A DNA stretch of 64,000 nucleotides. Source: Bacillus gobiensis (GTDB lineage Bacteria; Bacillota; Bacilli; Bacillales; Bacillaceae). Shown one piece after another: positions 1-8,252 of the stretch; positions within the stretch are counted from its first letter, which is position 1, and every line of letters starts with the position of its first letter. Location: positions 1,798,190 through 1,862,189 of the forward strand of contig NZ_CP012600.1 of NCBI RefSeq assembly GCF_001278705.1, read 5' to 3'. Both the position numbers and the translations under genes were made by a program. Under the pieces are notes generated by a model. It saw only the letters and a program-made list of their open reading frames with translations, was not told the DNA's origin and did no database searches.

Positions 1-657
1 TGCTGCCTCTTCGATACAAATTGTGACTCCTCTTGCTGTTGCTGTTTCACGTCCTTGTGAACCTCCTAGGACAAGCGGTTTGCCAGTAATAAATCCCGGC
101 GAATCAAATTCTTGGATACGGCTGTACTCGTCCATCATCCATGCCATAACTTGTGGATTTGTAAATACATCTGGTGCAGGTATATCTTTTGTTGGGCCAA
201 CCACTTGACTAATCGCACGAACATATCCTCGACTTAAACGTTCTAATTCACTGAAGGACATGTTGCGAGGATCGCATACAATTCCGCCTTTCCCTCCACC
301 GTAAGGAAGATTGAAAATACCGCATTTTAAACTCATCCACATTGACAATGCTGTTACTTCCTCTTCATTTACTTCCGGGTGAAAACGCACTCCACCTTTT
401 GTAGGTCCAACTGCATCGTTATGTTGAGAACGATAGCCGGTGAAAATCTTCATTGAACCGTCATCCATTCGAACCGGAATTCGTACTTTGATGATTCTAA
501 GAGGTTCTTTTAATAATTCATACATATCTTCTTTATATCCTAATCTTTGAACTGCTTCTTTTACGATGAACTGAGTTGAACTTAATAAATCTAACCTCTC
601 ATTTTGCTTGTTGCCATGCTGAACAGAATTACTATCAACCGTAATTGTCCCTTTCAT
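1..657 (-). CDS. rocG: NAD-specific glutamate dehydrogenase, C-terminus cut by the window edge
   Basis: Catalyses oxidative deamination of glutamate to 2-oxoglutarate, the last step of arginine/proline catabolism, in the cytoplasm. The first 219 residues are visible. They carry the Glu/Leu/Phe/Val dehydrogenase signature PYGGGKGG, the substrate-binding stretch GGVRFHPEV and the segment [17 protein letters not shown] leading into the NAD domain; the match to remembered RocG/GudB sequences is close throughout. The ATG at 657 follows an AGAGGTG ribosome site. The gene runs off the left edge, so its end cannot be checked. The next genes upstream on the same strand are proline dehydrogenase and P5C dehydrogenase, so the three together take proline to 2-oxoglutarate. 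RocG and GudB cannot be told apart here; the context favours RocG. Confidence 0.95.
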   Translation of the reverse strand, partial: MKGTITVDSNSVQHGNKQNERLDLLSSTQFIVKEAVQRLGYKEDMYELLKEPLRIIKVRIPVRMDDGSMKIFTGYRSQHNDAVGPTKGGVRFHPEVNEEEVTALSMWMSLKCGIFNLPYGGGKGGIVCDPRNMSFSELERLSRGYVRAISQVVGPTKDIPAPDVFTNPQVMAWMMDEYSRIQEFDSPGFITGKPLVLGGSQGRETATARGVTICIEEAA

Positions 658-933
658 TGTTTACACCTCTTATGTTATATGTTGTTTACACTTGAAATAT
701 TTTTATAACTATAAAACTAAACTTTTAAGATGATTTATTTTTACGGAATACATGTTGGACGTATAGTTGATCAAGTGCGACAAATGTTGATAGTGTAATG
801 GATAGAATATTCACTATTTTTTAAACCCTCGACAATAATCTTCATAAATCCTTCCATTGATGATAGCCTTGTGATACACGATTGAAAAATTCATTTTTTC
901 CAAATGAGAAAAGAATTCCCTATGGCCCATTAA

Positions 934-1848
934 TCACTTAGAAAACAATCCTTTAAGAGCAAAAGAGACATTTTGAGGTCTTTCTGCCAGCCGACGCATA
1001 AAATAACCGAACCAGTCACTACCGAAAGGAATATAAACACGCATTTTATATCCTTCTTGAACTAAACTTTGCTGCATTTTTGTTCTAAAACCATACAGCA
1101 TTTGAAATTCAAATTGATCACGTGGTATGTTATTTTCTTTCACAAATTCTTTTACTTTGGAAATGATAGTGTGATCATGAGAAGCAATCGCCGTATAGCT
1201 GCCGCTCAATAAATGCAATTTAATAATGTTCATATAATTTTCATCTACATCTTTTTTCACTTGATATGCTACTGCCGGAGACTCTTTATAAGCCCCCTTA
1301 ACTAAACGAAGGGAAATTCCTTTTAAACTTCTTACGTCCTGTTCGGCTCTATGTAAATAAGATTGAATCACTGTACCCACATTATCATAGGTTTCACGCA
1401 GTTCCCTTAGGATATCTAGCGTCATTTGGCAATGGGTGTAATCTTCCATATCAATTCTTACAAAGTTATTTGTTTTTTTCGCTGTCTCAAGAATTCGACA
1501 CATGTTTTCGATGCAAAAATCCCGATCAATATCCAAACCAAGCTGGGTCATTTTAACAGACAAATTACTATTAACTCCATATTCAGCAATGGATTCAAGA
1601 GTTTTTACGTTATACTCTGTTGCTTCAAGAGCCTTTCTTTTGCTTAAAACGAATTCCCCTAAATGATCAAGTGTACAGCTCAATCCTTTTTCATTTAATT
1701 CATGCACTTTCTTAATGGCACTTTCAATCGTATCCCCGGCAATAACTTGAGAGGCTCCAAATTTAAGACCCCATTTCTTCGCAGCTTTGTTTAGCGCTTT
1801 GTTTTGGGCAGCATAGAGAAAAACGTTTTTCGAAACTACATCTAACAT
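934..1848 (-). CDS. putB: Proline dehydrogenase (FAD-dependent)
   Basis: Oxidises L-proline to 1-pyrroline-5-carboxylate with FAD, the first step of proline use. The 304-residue product has the usual length of the monofunctional Bacillus enzyme and shows the TIM-barrel motifs of the family, including RLVKGAYKES and the C-terminal YIPFGSDWFGYFMRRLAERPQN that binds flavin and substrate. The ATG at 1848 follows GGGGG with good spacing. It lies 79 bases after the P5C dehydrogenase gene and shares its strand, so the two are probably one operon. The symbol follows B. subtilis usage (putB, also called fadM). Confidence 0.93.
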   Translation of the reverse strand: MLDVVSKNVFLYAAQNKALNKAAKKWGLKFGASQVIAGDTIESAIKKVHELNEKGLSCTLDHLGEFVLSKRKALEATEYNVKTLESIAEYGVNSNLSVKMTQLGLDIDRDFCIENMCRILETAKKTNNFVRIDMEDYTHCQMTLDILRELRETYDNVGTVIQSYLHRAEQDVRSLKGISLRLVKGAYKESPAVAYQVKKDVDENYMNIIKLHLLSGSYTAIASHDHTIISKVKEFVKENNIPRDQFEFQMLYGFRTKMQQSLVQEGYKMRVYIPFGSDWFGYFMRRLAERPQNVSFALKGLFSK

Positions 1849-1927
1849 AATTTATTCCCCCAGATTATATTATTCTTGTTAGAAGATTTAGTATTGGGCA
1901 GCTTTTGAAAAGCCGCCCTATCCTTAT

Positions 1928-3496
1928 TTAAATTGTTGTGCTAGTTGTTTTTGCCTGCATGTGCATAATCAGGTAATCAGGACCCCCTGCTTTTGAATCT
2001 GTTCCTGACATGTTAAATCCTCCAAACGGATGGTATCCAACAATAGCACCTGTACATCCTCGGTTGAAGTAAAGATTACCCACATGAAACTCTTCTTTTG
2101 CACGCTCAATATGTTCAGGGGTGTTAGAAAGCAGCGCACCGGTTAAGCCATATTCGGTATTATTAGCGATTTCCATCATGTGGTCAAAGTCACGTGCCTT
2201 GCAGAAGGCGACAACGGGACCAAATATTTCTTCCTGCATAAGGCGTGCTTTTTCGTTCACATCAGCAATGATCGTCGGTTGAATGAAATACCCTTCGGAA
2301 TCATCCCCCTCTCCACCAGTCATCAATTTGCCTTCTTCCATACCAATTTCGATATACTTCATTATCTTGTTGTATGAGGCTTGTCCGATTACTGGACCCA
2401 TATAGGTGTTCACGTCTTCAGGACTACCGACCGTTAATGTCTTCGTTAAAGCCACCGCTTTTTCAAGCACTTCGTTATAAACATCTTGATGTATCACCGC
2501 ACGAGAACCGGCTGAACATTTTTGTCCGGAAAATCCAAATGCAGAGTAAACAATTGATGATGCCGCTACATCTAAATCTGCATCCTTATCTACGACTACT
2601 GTATCTTTTCCGCCCATTTCAGCGATCACACGTTTTAACCAAATTTGGCCAGGTTGCACTTTCGCTGCACGTTCATAAATCCGGCAGCCAACTTCACGAG
2701 AACCTGTGAAGGAGATAAATCGTGTTTTCGGATGATCGACAAGGTAATCCCCTATCTCCTCTCCGTCACCCGGTATATAGTTAAATACACCTTGAGGAAG
2801 ACCCGCTTCTTCCATAACTTCAACGAACTTTGCCGCAACTACCGGTGTATTGTCAGAAGGTTTAAGAAGAACCGTGTTTCCTGTTACAATAGCTGCAGCA
2901 ACCGTCCCTGCCATAATTGCTAATGGGAAGTTAAATGGTGAAATAATGATACCTACGCCAAGTGGTATGTAATTAAACTTGTTAATTTCCCCCTCACGAC
3001 TTTCTACCGGTGATCCGTCTTTTAATTTCATCATTTGGCGTGCATAGTATTCAAGGAAGTCAACTGCTTCTGCTGTGTCTGCATCAGCTTCTTTCCACGG
3101 CTTCCCAGCTTCTTTAACGAGGTAACCTGAAAATTCATGTTTACGACGACGGATGATATCTGCCGCACAGAATAAAATGTTTGCACGTACTTCTGGATCT
3201 TCTTTTTTCCATGTATTGAATGTAGATAGTGCTGTTTGCATCGCTTTCTCAGCTAATTCTTTATTGGCCTTGGAAACTCGGCCAATTACTTCTTTCTTAT
3301 TCGCTGGATTAACTGATATAATTTGTTCCTTGGTTGTAATAAATTCCTCTCCAATGACAAGTGGATAATCTTTTCCTAGCTCAGATTGCACGACTTCTAA
3401 TGCTTTTTTAAATTCACTTCTATTTTCTTCAAGTGTAAAATCTGTGAATGGTTCGTGTTTATATGAGTTGATATCCGTATTAGTTGTTGTAATCAT
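1928..3496 (-). CDS. putC: L-glutamate gamma-semialdehyde (P5C) dehydrogenase
   Basis: Oxidises glutamate semialdehyde/P5C to glutamate with NAD. The aldehyde dehydrogenase core is complete: the NAD-binding region with [11 protein letters not shown], the Glu in AEMGGKD and the catalytic Cys in [13 protein letters not shown]. An upstream ATG at 3523 would add nine residues, but the strong AAAAGGAGTGGATCAC site sits just before the ATG at 3496. That start gives 522 codons, close to the 515 residues remembered for PutC/RocA. PutC and RocA are hard to separate by eye; the neighbouring proline dehydrogenase supports PutC. It is the first gene of the operon and is preceded by a long AT-rich leader with repeats. 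Confidence 0.93.
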   Translation of the reverse strand: MITTTNTDINSYKHEPFTDFTLEENRSEFKKALEVVQSELGKDYPLVIGEEFITTKEQIISVNPANKKEVIGRVSKANKELAEKAMQTALSTFNTWKKEDPEVRANILFCAADIIRRRKHEFSGYLVKEAGKPWKEADADTAEAVDFLEYYARQMMKLKDGSPVESREGEINKFNYIPLGVGIIISPFNFPLAIMAGTVAAAIVTGNTVLLKPSDNTPVVAAKFVEVMEEAGLPQGVFNYIPGDGEEIGDYLVDHPKTRFISFTGSREVGCRIYERAAKVQPGQIWLKRVIAEMGGKDTVVVDKDADLDVAASSIVYSAFGFSGQKCSAGSRAVIHQDVYNEVLEKAVALTKTLTVGSPEDVNTYMGPVIGQASYNKIMKYIEIGMEEGKLMTGGEGDDSEGYFIQPTIIADVNEKARLMQEEIFGPVVAFCKARDFDHMMEIANNTEYGLTGALLSNTPEHIERAKEEFHVGNLYFNRGCTGAIVGYHPFGGFNMSGTDSKAGGPDYLIMHMQAKTTSTTI

Positions 3497-3523
3497 GTGA
3501 TCCACTCCTTTTATATTCAACAT

Positions 3524-3999
3524 AATCTTTGCCGTTATCTCCTAGAGACACTCGCTTTGGCGACAGCATTTTAGAACTCTTGTCTAGAAGTTTTTTCTTC
3601 TACTAATTAATTTAATTAATACTTTATTAATAAGTATTTACAACCATAAATTTTAAATATCACTTAAATTATTGTGTAAAAAAATGATCTTAACTCAAAT
3701 ATAGTATTAATAATTTGATAACTTCACCTCCTTAAGTTAATATGTTAAAATTAAATTCATAAAATTTAAGTGATAATAAAATTTTTAAGTGATGCTTAAA
3801 TTCTAAAATGAAACTAATCAAGTCATCAATTGCTTTGTCAGATCATATCACACATGATTTTATTTGAAATTCTAAGCTCTTATCTAAAATGGTATTTAAG
3901 AAGCCCTGTTTAATATGAAATTCATTTAACCTAGATCTTCTCTAACATGAAAACCAGCGTTTTTTATTTTTGACACTAATCTATATTTGGGGGTATAAA
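3524..3999. promoter_or_regulatory. Divergent AT-rich control region with TTTAAGTGAT repeats
   Basis: This 476-base region separates the put operon (minus) from the HTH-cupin regulator (plus). It holds two direct copies of TTTAAGTGAT (3765-3774 and 3784-3793) and one inverted copy, ATCACTTAAA, at 3659-3668. Repeats of this kind between divergent units suggest operator sites for the cupin regulator or for a PutR-type activator. I did not find a convincing sigma-54 promoter. The role is inferred. Confidence 0.4.
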
Positions 4000-4548
4000 A
4001 TGAATTCAAATTTAGGGGATTTAATAAGAAGACTCCGTAAAGAGAAAAAAATGACATTGAAGGAAGTCTCCGAAAAAACGGATTTATCTATAAGCTTCTT
4101 ATCCCAAGTAGAACGTTCTCTCTGTTCCATTACGTTACTCTCCCTGCGAAAAATATCTGAAGCTCTTGGTGTTAGTCCAAGTTATTTCTTTCCTGACACA
4201 ATACAAACTGATAAAAATATGATCAGACGAGCAACTGATAAACAAGTAAAACATAAGTCATCCTTTACTTATTCAGATCTATCTGGTGATGTATCAAATC
4301 CCTTGTTTGTGCCAATTCTAGTTACCTTATTACCCGGAGATAAAAAAGGCACACCTTTTTCTCATGATGGCCAAGAATTTATTTATGTTGTCGATGGCAC
4401 CATGACTATCATTTTTGATGATATTGAATACGACCTTTACCCCGGGGATAGCATTCATATAGATTCAACCAGACCTCACAACTGGTTTAACAACACGGAC
4501 AAACCTGCTAACTTTATATATGTTAGTGCAGCTGCCTCTCGTGATTGA
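4000..4548 (+). CDS. HTH-XRE regulator with C-terminal cupin sensor domain
   Basis: A DNA-binding regulator of the XRE-cupin class. Residues about 5-60 form the helix-turn-helix (LGDLIRRLRKEKKMTLKEVS followed by the SISFLSQVER recognition region). Residues about 105-180 form a cupin_2 barrel with the motif pair PFSHDGQEFIYVVDG and YPGDSIHIDSTRPHNW that binds a small ligand or metal. The start at 4000 is chosen because GGGGG lies about seven bases upstream; an ATG at 3970 is in frame but lacks a site. Members of this class usually control neighbouring amino-acid or polyamine metabolism, so the divergent put operon is a likely target (inference). Confidence 0.85.
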   Translation: MNSNLGDLIRRLRKEKKMTLKEVSEKTDLSISFLSQVERSLCSITLLSLRKISEALGVSPSYFFPDTIQTDKNMIRRATDKQVKHKSSFTYSDLSGDVSNPLFVPILVTLLPGDKKGTPFSHDGQEFIYVVDGTMTIIFDDIEYDLYPGDSIHIDSTRPHNWFNNTDKPANFIYVSAAASRD

Positions 4549-4920
4549 TTTTTAGACCGCCTTTTTGATGCTAATTTGACGCGGGTAACTATTGTTGAGT
4601 TTGAAGACTGGGAAAATGGACATCCAAAGAAAAGCCAACAACTAAGTTCACTTCGGGTAGATCATTGACTCCTAGTGAGTTTTTTAATTAATATAAGTAT
4701 TCTGTGCAATTGTCATATGACACTTGGTTACAAGGAAAAACTATTTTAGTAACATTGACAAACGAGTGAGATGCTTATACAAGCATCGATGTTAAGGGGA
4801 ATTTAAGAAATTAAACTATTTTCATAAAAGTTTTGTCTTAGAAATTTTTTTGTTTGAACCATTCAATTTCTGAGGCGTTTTTCATTTTAATCGGCGAGAT
4901 GACTGTAGAGGAGGGATCAA
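4549..4920. other. Intergenic region, no gene seen
   Basis: 372 bases between the cupin regulator and the YitT-family gene. I found no open frame of useful length with a ribosome site, no tRNA-like fold and no clear riboswitch. The last 20 bases hold the GAGGAGG site of the downstream gene. Confidence 0.6.
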
Positions 4921-5778
4921 ATGAAAGCAATTATTAAAGATGTACTTTGCATTATAATAGGAGCCTTTTTTGTTGCTGCATCGATTCATTTCTTTGTGAT
5001 ACCAAATAAATTAGGAGACGGAAGTACGATTGGTATCGCTTTGGTTTTATATTATTTATTTCATATTCCTGCGAGTATCAGCACATTTGTCATTAATCTT
5101 ATTTTTATTGCCCTGGCCTGCAAATTTTTAAGTAAACGGAAGATTCTTTATACGATACTGGGCACGGTAATGACCTCTGTTTTCCTTAGTGTCGTAAGTT
5201 TTATTCCGTTTGCCGTTCACGACATGATTTTAGGAATTGTGTTTGGTGCTGTGTTAATGGGAGCAGGATTAGCTCTTATTTTCATTGCTGATGGATCAGC
5301 TGGCGGAACGACCCTTTTGGCTTATTTATTAAATTATACAAAAGGCTACAACATCTCAAAAAGCATGTTCTATATGGACAGCGTCATTATTTTCGCTGCC
5401 GTATTTGCCATTGGTATCAATAACATGTTGTATACGTTTATCTTTGTGTTTTTGTGTGCCAAAATAGTTGATTTAGTCATTGAGGGTTTCCACAATAAGA
5501 AAGCACTCACCATAATGTCTGATAAATATGAAGAAATTGCCCAAGTCATTACTCGGAAATACGGAAATGCCGCTACCATTTTTTACGGCTACGGATACTA
5601 TGTTAATAAAGACAAACGAATTATCTACGTTGTAATTAAAAAGAACGAGCTGTTGAAAATCAAAAAGCATATACAACAAATCGATCCCAAATCTTTTATT
5701 GTCATCCACGAGGTAAAAGAAGCGGTAGGAGGGAAATTCGGTTTTTCGGGTTTGCCTTCTGTTAGTAATGAGAGGTAG
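4921..5778 (+). CDS. YitT-family membrane protein (DUF161 + DUF2179)
   Basis: A 285-residue inner-membrane protein with about five hydrophobic helices in residues 5-190, including the conserved NKLGDGSTIGIALVLYY and DGSAGGTTLLAYLL segments. A soluble C-terminal DUF2179 domain (about 205-280) contains TIFYGYGYY and DPKSFIVIHEVKEAVGG. Bacilli carry several paralogs (YitT, YpjC, YqfU, YvjA); which one this is cannot be decided by eye. The family's transport substrate is unknown. The ATG at 4921 follows GAGGAGGGATCAA. A strong terminator follows, then the prophage begins. Confidence 0.85.
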   Translation: MKAIIKDVLCIIIGAFFVAASIHFFVIPNKLGDGSTIGIALVLYYLFHIPASISTFVINLIFIALACKFLSKRKILYTILGTVMTSVFLSVVSFIPFAVHDMILGIVFGAVLMGAGLALIFIADGSAGGTTLLAYLLNYTKGYNISKSMFYMDSVIIFAAVFAIGINNMLYTFIFVFLCAKIVDLVIEGFHNKKALTIMSDKYEEIAQVITRKYGNAATIFYGYGYYVNKDKRIIYVVIKKNELLKIKKHIQQIDPKSFIVIHEVKEAVGGKFGFSGLPSVSNER

Positions 5779-5794
5779 AAGAAATTGTTTAAAG

Positions 5795-5842
5795 GGGCTG
5801 TCCAGAAAGTCATCTTGATTGACTTTCTGGAGCCCTTCTTTA
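5795..5842. terminator. Rho-independent terminator after the YitT-family gene
   Basis: A 12-base perfect stem (TCCAGAAAGTCA at 5801-5812 with TGACTTTCTGGA at 5820-5831) is extended by GGGCT/GCCC and followed by TTCTTTATTTTT. It closes the YitT unit and marks the last host feature before the prophage. Confidence 0.85.
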
Positions 5843-5979
5843 TTTTTATATAATAAAACAAAAAATCGTCTCTTTCTGTAAAATGAAGTTAATAAAAAAG
5901 ACAGCCTGAACCCGGACCGCAAATTACACAATATAGAAGACTATTGGATTAGATAAATACTACACATGCAATTTTCATC

Positions 5980-7020
5980 TTAAAACATTACATTCCAAGT
6001 ATCCGGTCCGACAATACCATCAGCAGCTAAACTATGCCGTTTTTGATAAGCTTTAACTGCACGTTCGGTTGCAGGACCGTAAATACCGTCTGCTACAACA
6101 CCTACAGCTCGCTGGATCCGTTCCATATCTTTGCCGCAGAAACCACGTTTAATAAGGTGCCCAGGGTAAGGAACGACTGAGGATCGGGAAGTTTTCTTTT
6201 TCACAGACTTTTTGTAGTTTTCGAGCTTGCTATCAGTAACAGGTCCATAAATGCCGTCAGCAGTGATACCTACGGCTTTCTGGAATACTTTAACGGTATC
6301 AACCACTTCATTTCCATAGTCACCATCAGCTCCGTATTTAGGCAATTTGAAACCTGCCGCAATTAGTTTTTTCTGCAATTCTTTGACTGCTGCACCTTTA
6401 GAGCTTTTTCTTAGCACTTTTTCAGGATTAGAAGTTGCGGCATCTTTAACTCCGGTTTTAGGAGCTTCGACTTTCACGCTGCCGCCAGTCCACGCATTAT
6501 ATACCTTTTTGACATCAGAAATGAATCTTTCCCATGATATCCCGTGGGGCTGTAACCAACTCTGTGGATCATAACGCCTTTTCGGATCCAATACTTTATG
6601 AGAAACTATGTCCTTTTTAGGATTTAAACCGAATTTTCGGCATAGATATGCAAAATACCATATATAGCGATCATACGCCTTGGCAAAGCTTCCAGTACGG
6701 CATAACTCTACACCGATAGCCCTTGTGTTGGCATCAGCTCCAAACATAATATTATCCATTGGTTTCTGGAACTGGACATGAAATGCTTGCTCATTTAGTG
6801 GTATGATCTCAAGTATTTTTGTATCATCGATGAACGCATGGGCAGATGAAGCAATCACATGACGGTTAAAATAGGTAAAATGATCGTCAGCATCTGCTGA
6901 GTTATTTCCAGTTTCATGAGCAACGATAAACAAAACTTTGCCTGTTAACGGTAAACCAGAACGTGATTTTCCTTTTGCAATGATTCTGTGTTCGATTGAA
7001 TATTTCGTTGAAATAGCCAT
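5980..7020 (-). CDS. Endolysin: N-acetylmuramoyl-L-alanine amidase with two peptidoglycan-binding domains
   Basis: Cuts the bond between muramic acid and the peptide stem of the cell wall to release phage. The first about 165 residues are an Amidase_2 domain with zinc-ligand regions FIVAHETGN, HAFIDD and SHKVLDPKRRYDP. Two PG_binding_1 repeats follow (about 205-270 and 290-345), each ending in DGIYGP or DGIVGP. There is no signal peptide, as expected for a holin-dependent lysin. It resembles XlyA/XlyB and CwlL. It is the last gene of the phage late region, separated from holin by a small plus-strand gene. Confidence 0.92.
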   Translation of the reverse strand: MAISTKYSIEHRIIAKGKSRSGLPLTGKVLFIVAHETGNNSADADDHFTYFNRHVIASSAHAFIDDTKILEIIPLNEQAFHVQFQKPMDNIMFGADANTRAIGVELCRTGSFAKAYDRYIWYFAYLCRKFGLNPKKDIVSHKVLDPKRRYDPQSWLQPHGISWERFISDVKKVYNAWTGGSVKVEAPKTGVKDAATSNPEKVLRKSSKGAAVKELQKKLIAAGFKLPKYGADGDYGNEVVDTVKVFQKAVGITADGIYGPVTDSKLENYKKSVKKKTSRSSVVPYPGHLIKRGFCGKDMERIQRAVGVVADGIYGPATERAVKAYQKRHSLAADGIVGPDTWNVMF

Positions 7021-7149
7021 AATGACACTCTCCTTTTTATTTAGTCTCCGTCAAAGAATGTTTTTGATTTTGTTTTTAAACTAACGGGCGAGTTATTCTC
7101 TATGTGTTAAAATATGGTTAGATAATTTAGGAAAAGGAAGGTGTATCTA

Positions 7150-7413
7150 TTGAAGAAGCTTGTCTTACTCCTATTACTATTGATTAATGTTTTTTACATA
7201 GTTAATTACCTAATCAATTTTGAATTTATTTCATTAAGTTATTTTTGGTTAGTTTCATTTATCATCAGTTTGGTTCTATCCACTCTTTATTTATTTCGTT
7301 CGAGGAAGCAATCCGGTTATAATCCTTATTTATCAGTTGCAGTTTTAGTTGCTAGTATTAGTTCAATAGGAGCCTATGGTTTTAAATACTTTATTGCAAA
7401 CCTTATGGGATAA
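7150..7413 (+). CDS. Small three-helix membrane protein, unknown function
   Basis: 87 residues from the TTG at 7150, preceded by AGGAAGG at good spacing; a GTG at 7141 is in frame but overlaps that site. Three hydrophobic helices are visible (about 2-22, 30-50 and 65-85) with a short basic loop, FRSRKQSG. It is on the plus strand between the minus-strand amidase and holin genes and has its own terminator, which fits a lysogenically expressed accessory gene. I do not recognise the family. Confidence 0.65.
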   Translation: MKKLVLLLLLLINVFYIVNYLINFEFISLSYFWLVSFIISLVLSTLYLFRSRKQSGYNPYLSVAVLVASISSIGAYGFKYFIANLMG

Positions 7414-7453
7414 CAGGATTCTACGAACGGGCACCTTAATCAAATAAAGATTC

Positions 7454-7482
7454 AAAAAAGGACCCGTTTGAGGTCCTTTTTT
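7454..7482. terminator. Bidirectional terminator
   Basis: AAAAAAGGACC (7454-7464) pairs with GGTCCTTTTTT (7472-7482) around a 7-base loop. Its symmetry allows it to end both the plus-strand small gene and leftward transcripts. Confidence 0.85.
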
Positions 7483-7540
7483 GGTGGATCAACATTATGT
7501 TTAACATAGCCTTTAAATATAAAAGTCACCCTGTGGCAGT

Positions 7541-7969
7541 TTATTTCCCGATTTTATCTTTTTCTTCTTCATTGTCATCTTTCAATTGACTGAATCGATC
7601 CGAAAGGAATTTAGGGACTTTGATGTCCAATCGACCAAGGTTTTCAATCAAAGAAATGCCTTCTGTTCCTATTAAAAACATCAAAATAGCATATCTAACG
7701 AACTTTCCTTCATTGCCTAAAATAATGTCTAACTGCGTGGCCACGATGACCAAGGAAAACATTGCTCCTTTTTTCATCAATCCTTTGAAAGCTGATTTTG
7801 AAGAAACCTTTTTGTCGTAGAATGCTGCAGTCACACCTGTTACATAGTCCAATGTCAAAATGATCACAAAAGCAATTAGCAAATTATCAATGCCCCCAAG
7901 CAAATAGGCGATGGAAGAAACTCCACCGCCCGTAATAGCAACCCATAATGTATCTGTGTTATGTTTCAT
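7541..7969 (-). CDS. Phage holin (toxin secretion/phage lysis holin family)
   Basis: 142 residues that make pores in the membrane so the amidase can reach the wall. Helices are visible at about 8-25, 30-50, 68-83 and 90-110. The family motif lies around LDYVTGVTAAFYDKKVSSKSAFKG in two pieces (LDYVTGV and SSKSAFKGLMKKG). A charged tail, DDNEEEKDKIGK, follows. The membrane layout and the SKSAFKGLMKK region match Phage_holin_4 proteins. It sits one gene upstream of the endolysin on the same strand. Confidence 0.9.
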   Translation of the reverse strand: MKHNTDTLWVAITGGGVSSIAYLLGGIDNLLIAFVIILTLDYVTGVTAAFYDKKVSSKSAFKGLMKKGAMFSLVIVATQLDIILGNEGKFVRYAILMFLIGTEGISLIENLGRLDIKVPKFLSDRFSQLKDDNEEEKDKIGK

Positions 7970-8043
7970 TTTCTCTCACCTTTCGTTTGTTTAGTTGTGC
8001 CCCTTTTTTGATCCGCCTCCTTAAAGGCAAAATAAAAAAGCAC

Positions 8044-8241
8044 TTATTCAGCGCTTTTTGCTTCATCCTTATTCAATTCTTCGATTTCCTTTTTCAGTGT
8101 TTCGATTTCCTGCTTTAATTGCTTGTTTTCAACCTCTTTATTGGTTGCTATCGCTCTATAGGTTGCACGATCTCCGCTGAGATTCATGATTTGAAGCTTT
8201 AAATCATCAATCATCAAATCAACTGTACTTTTTTGCGACAT
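8044..8241 (-). CDS. Small coiled-coil phage protein
   Basis: 65 residues, almost wholly helical, with heptad-like spacing in ENKQLKQEIETLKKEIEELN. It lies between the tail protein and holin, the position of XkdX/XepA-type small genes in PBSX, but I see no XkdX motif. It may be a tail-tip or lysis accessory protein (inference). A TCCTCC-complement ribosome site precedes the ATG at 8241. Confidence 0.65.
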   Translation of the reverse strand: MSQKSTVDLMIDDLKLQIMNLSGDRATYRAIATNKEVENKQLKQEIETLKKEIEELNKDEAKSAE

Positions 8242-8252
8242 TTTTATCCTCC

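Noticed and set aside
5473-5931. 152-codon minus-strand open frame over the YitT-family gene
   Set aside because: It crosses the strong terminator hairpin and is antisense to a clear membrane protein; no domain or ribosome site.
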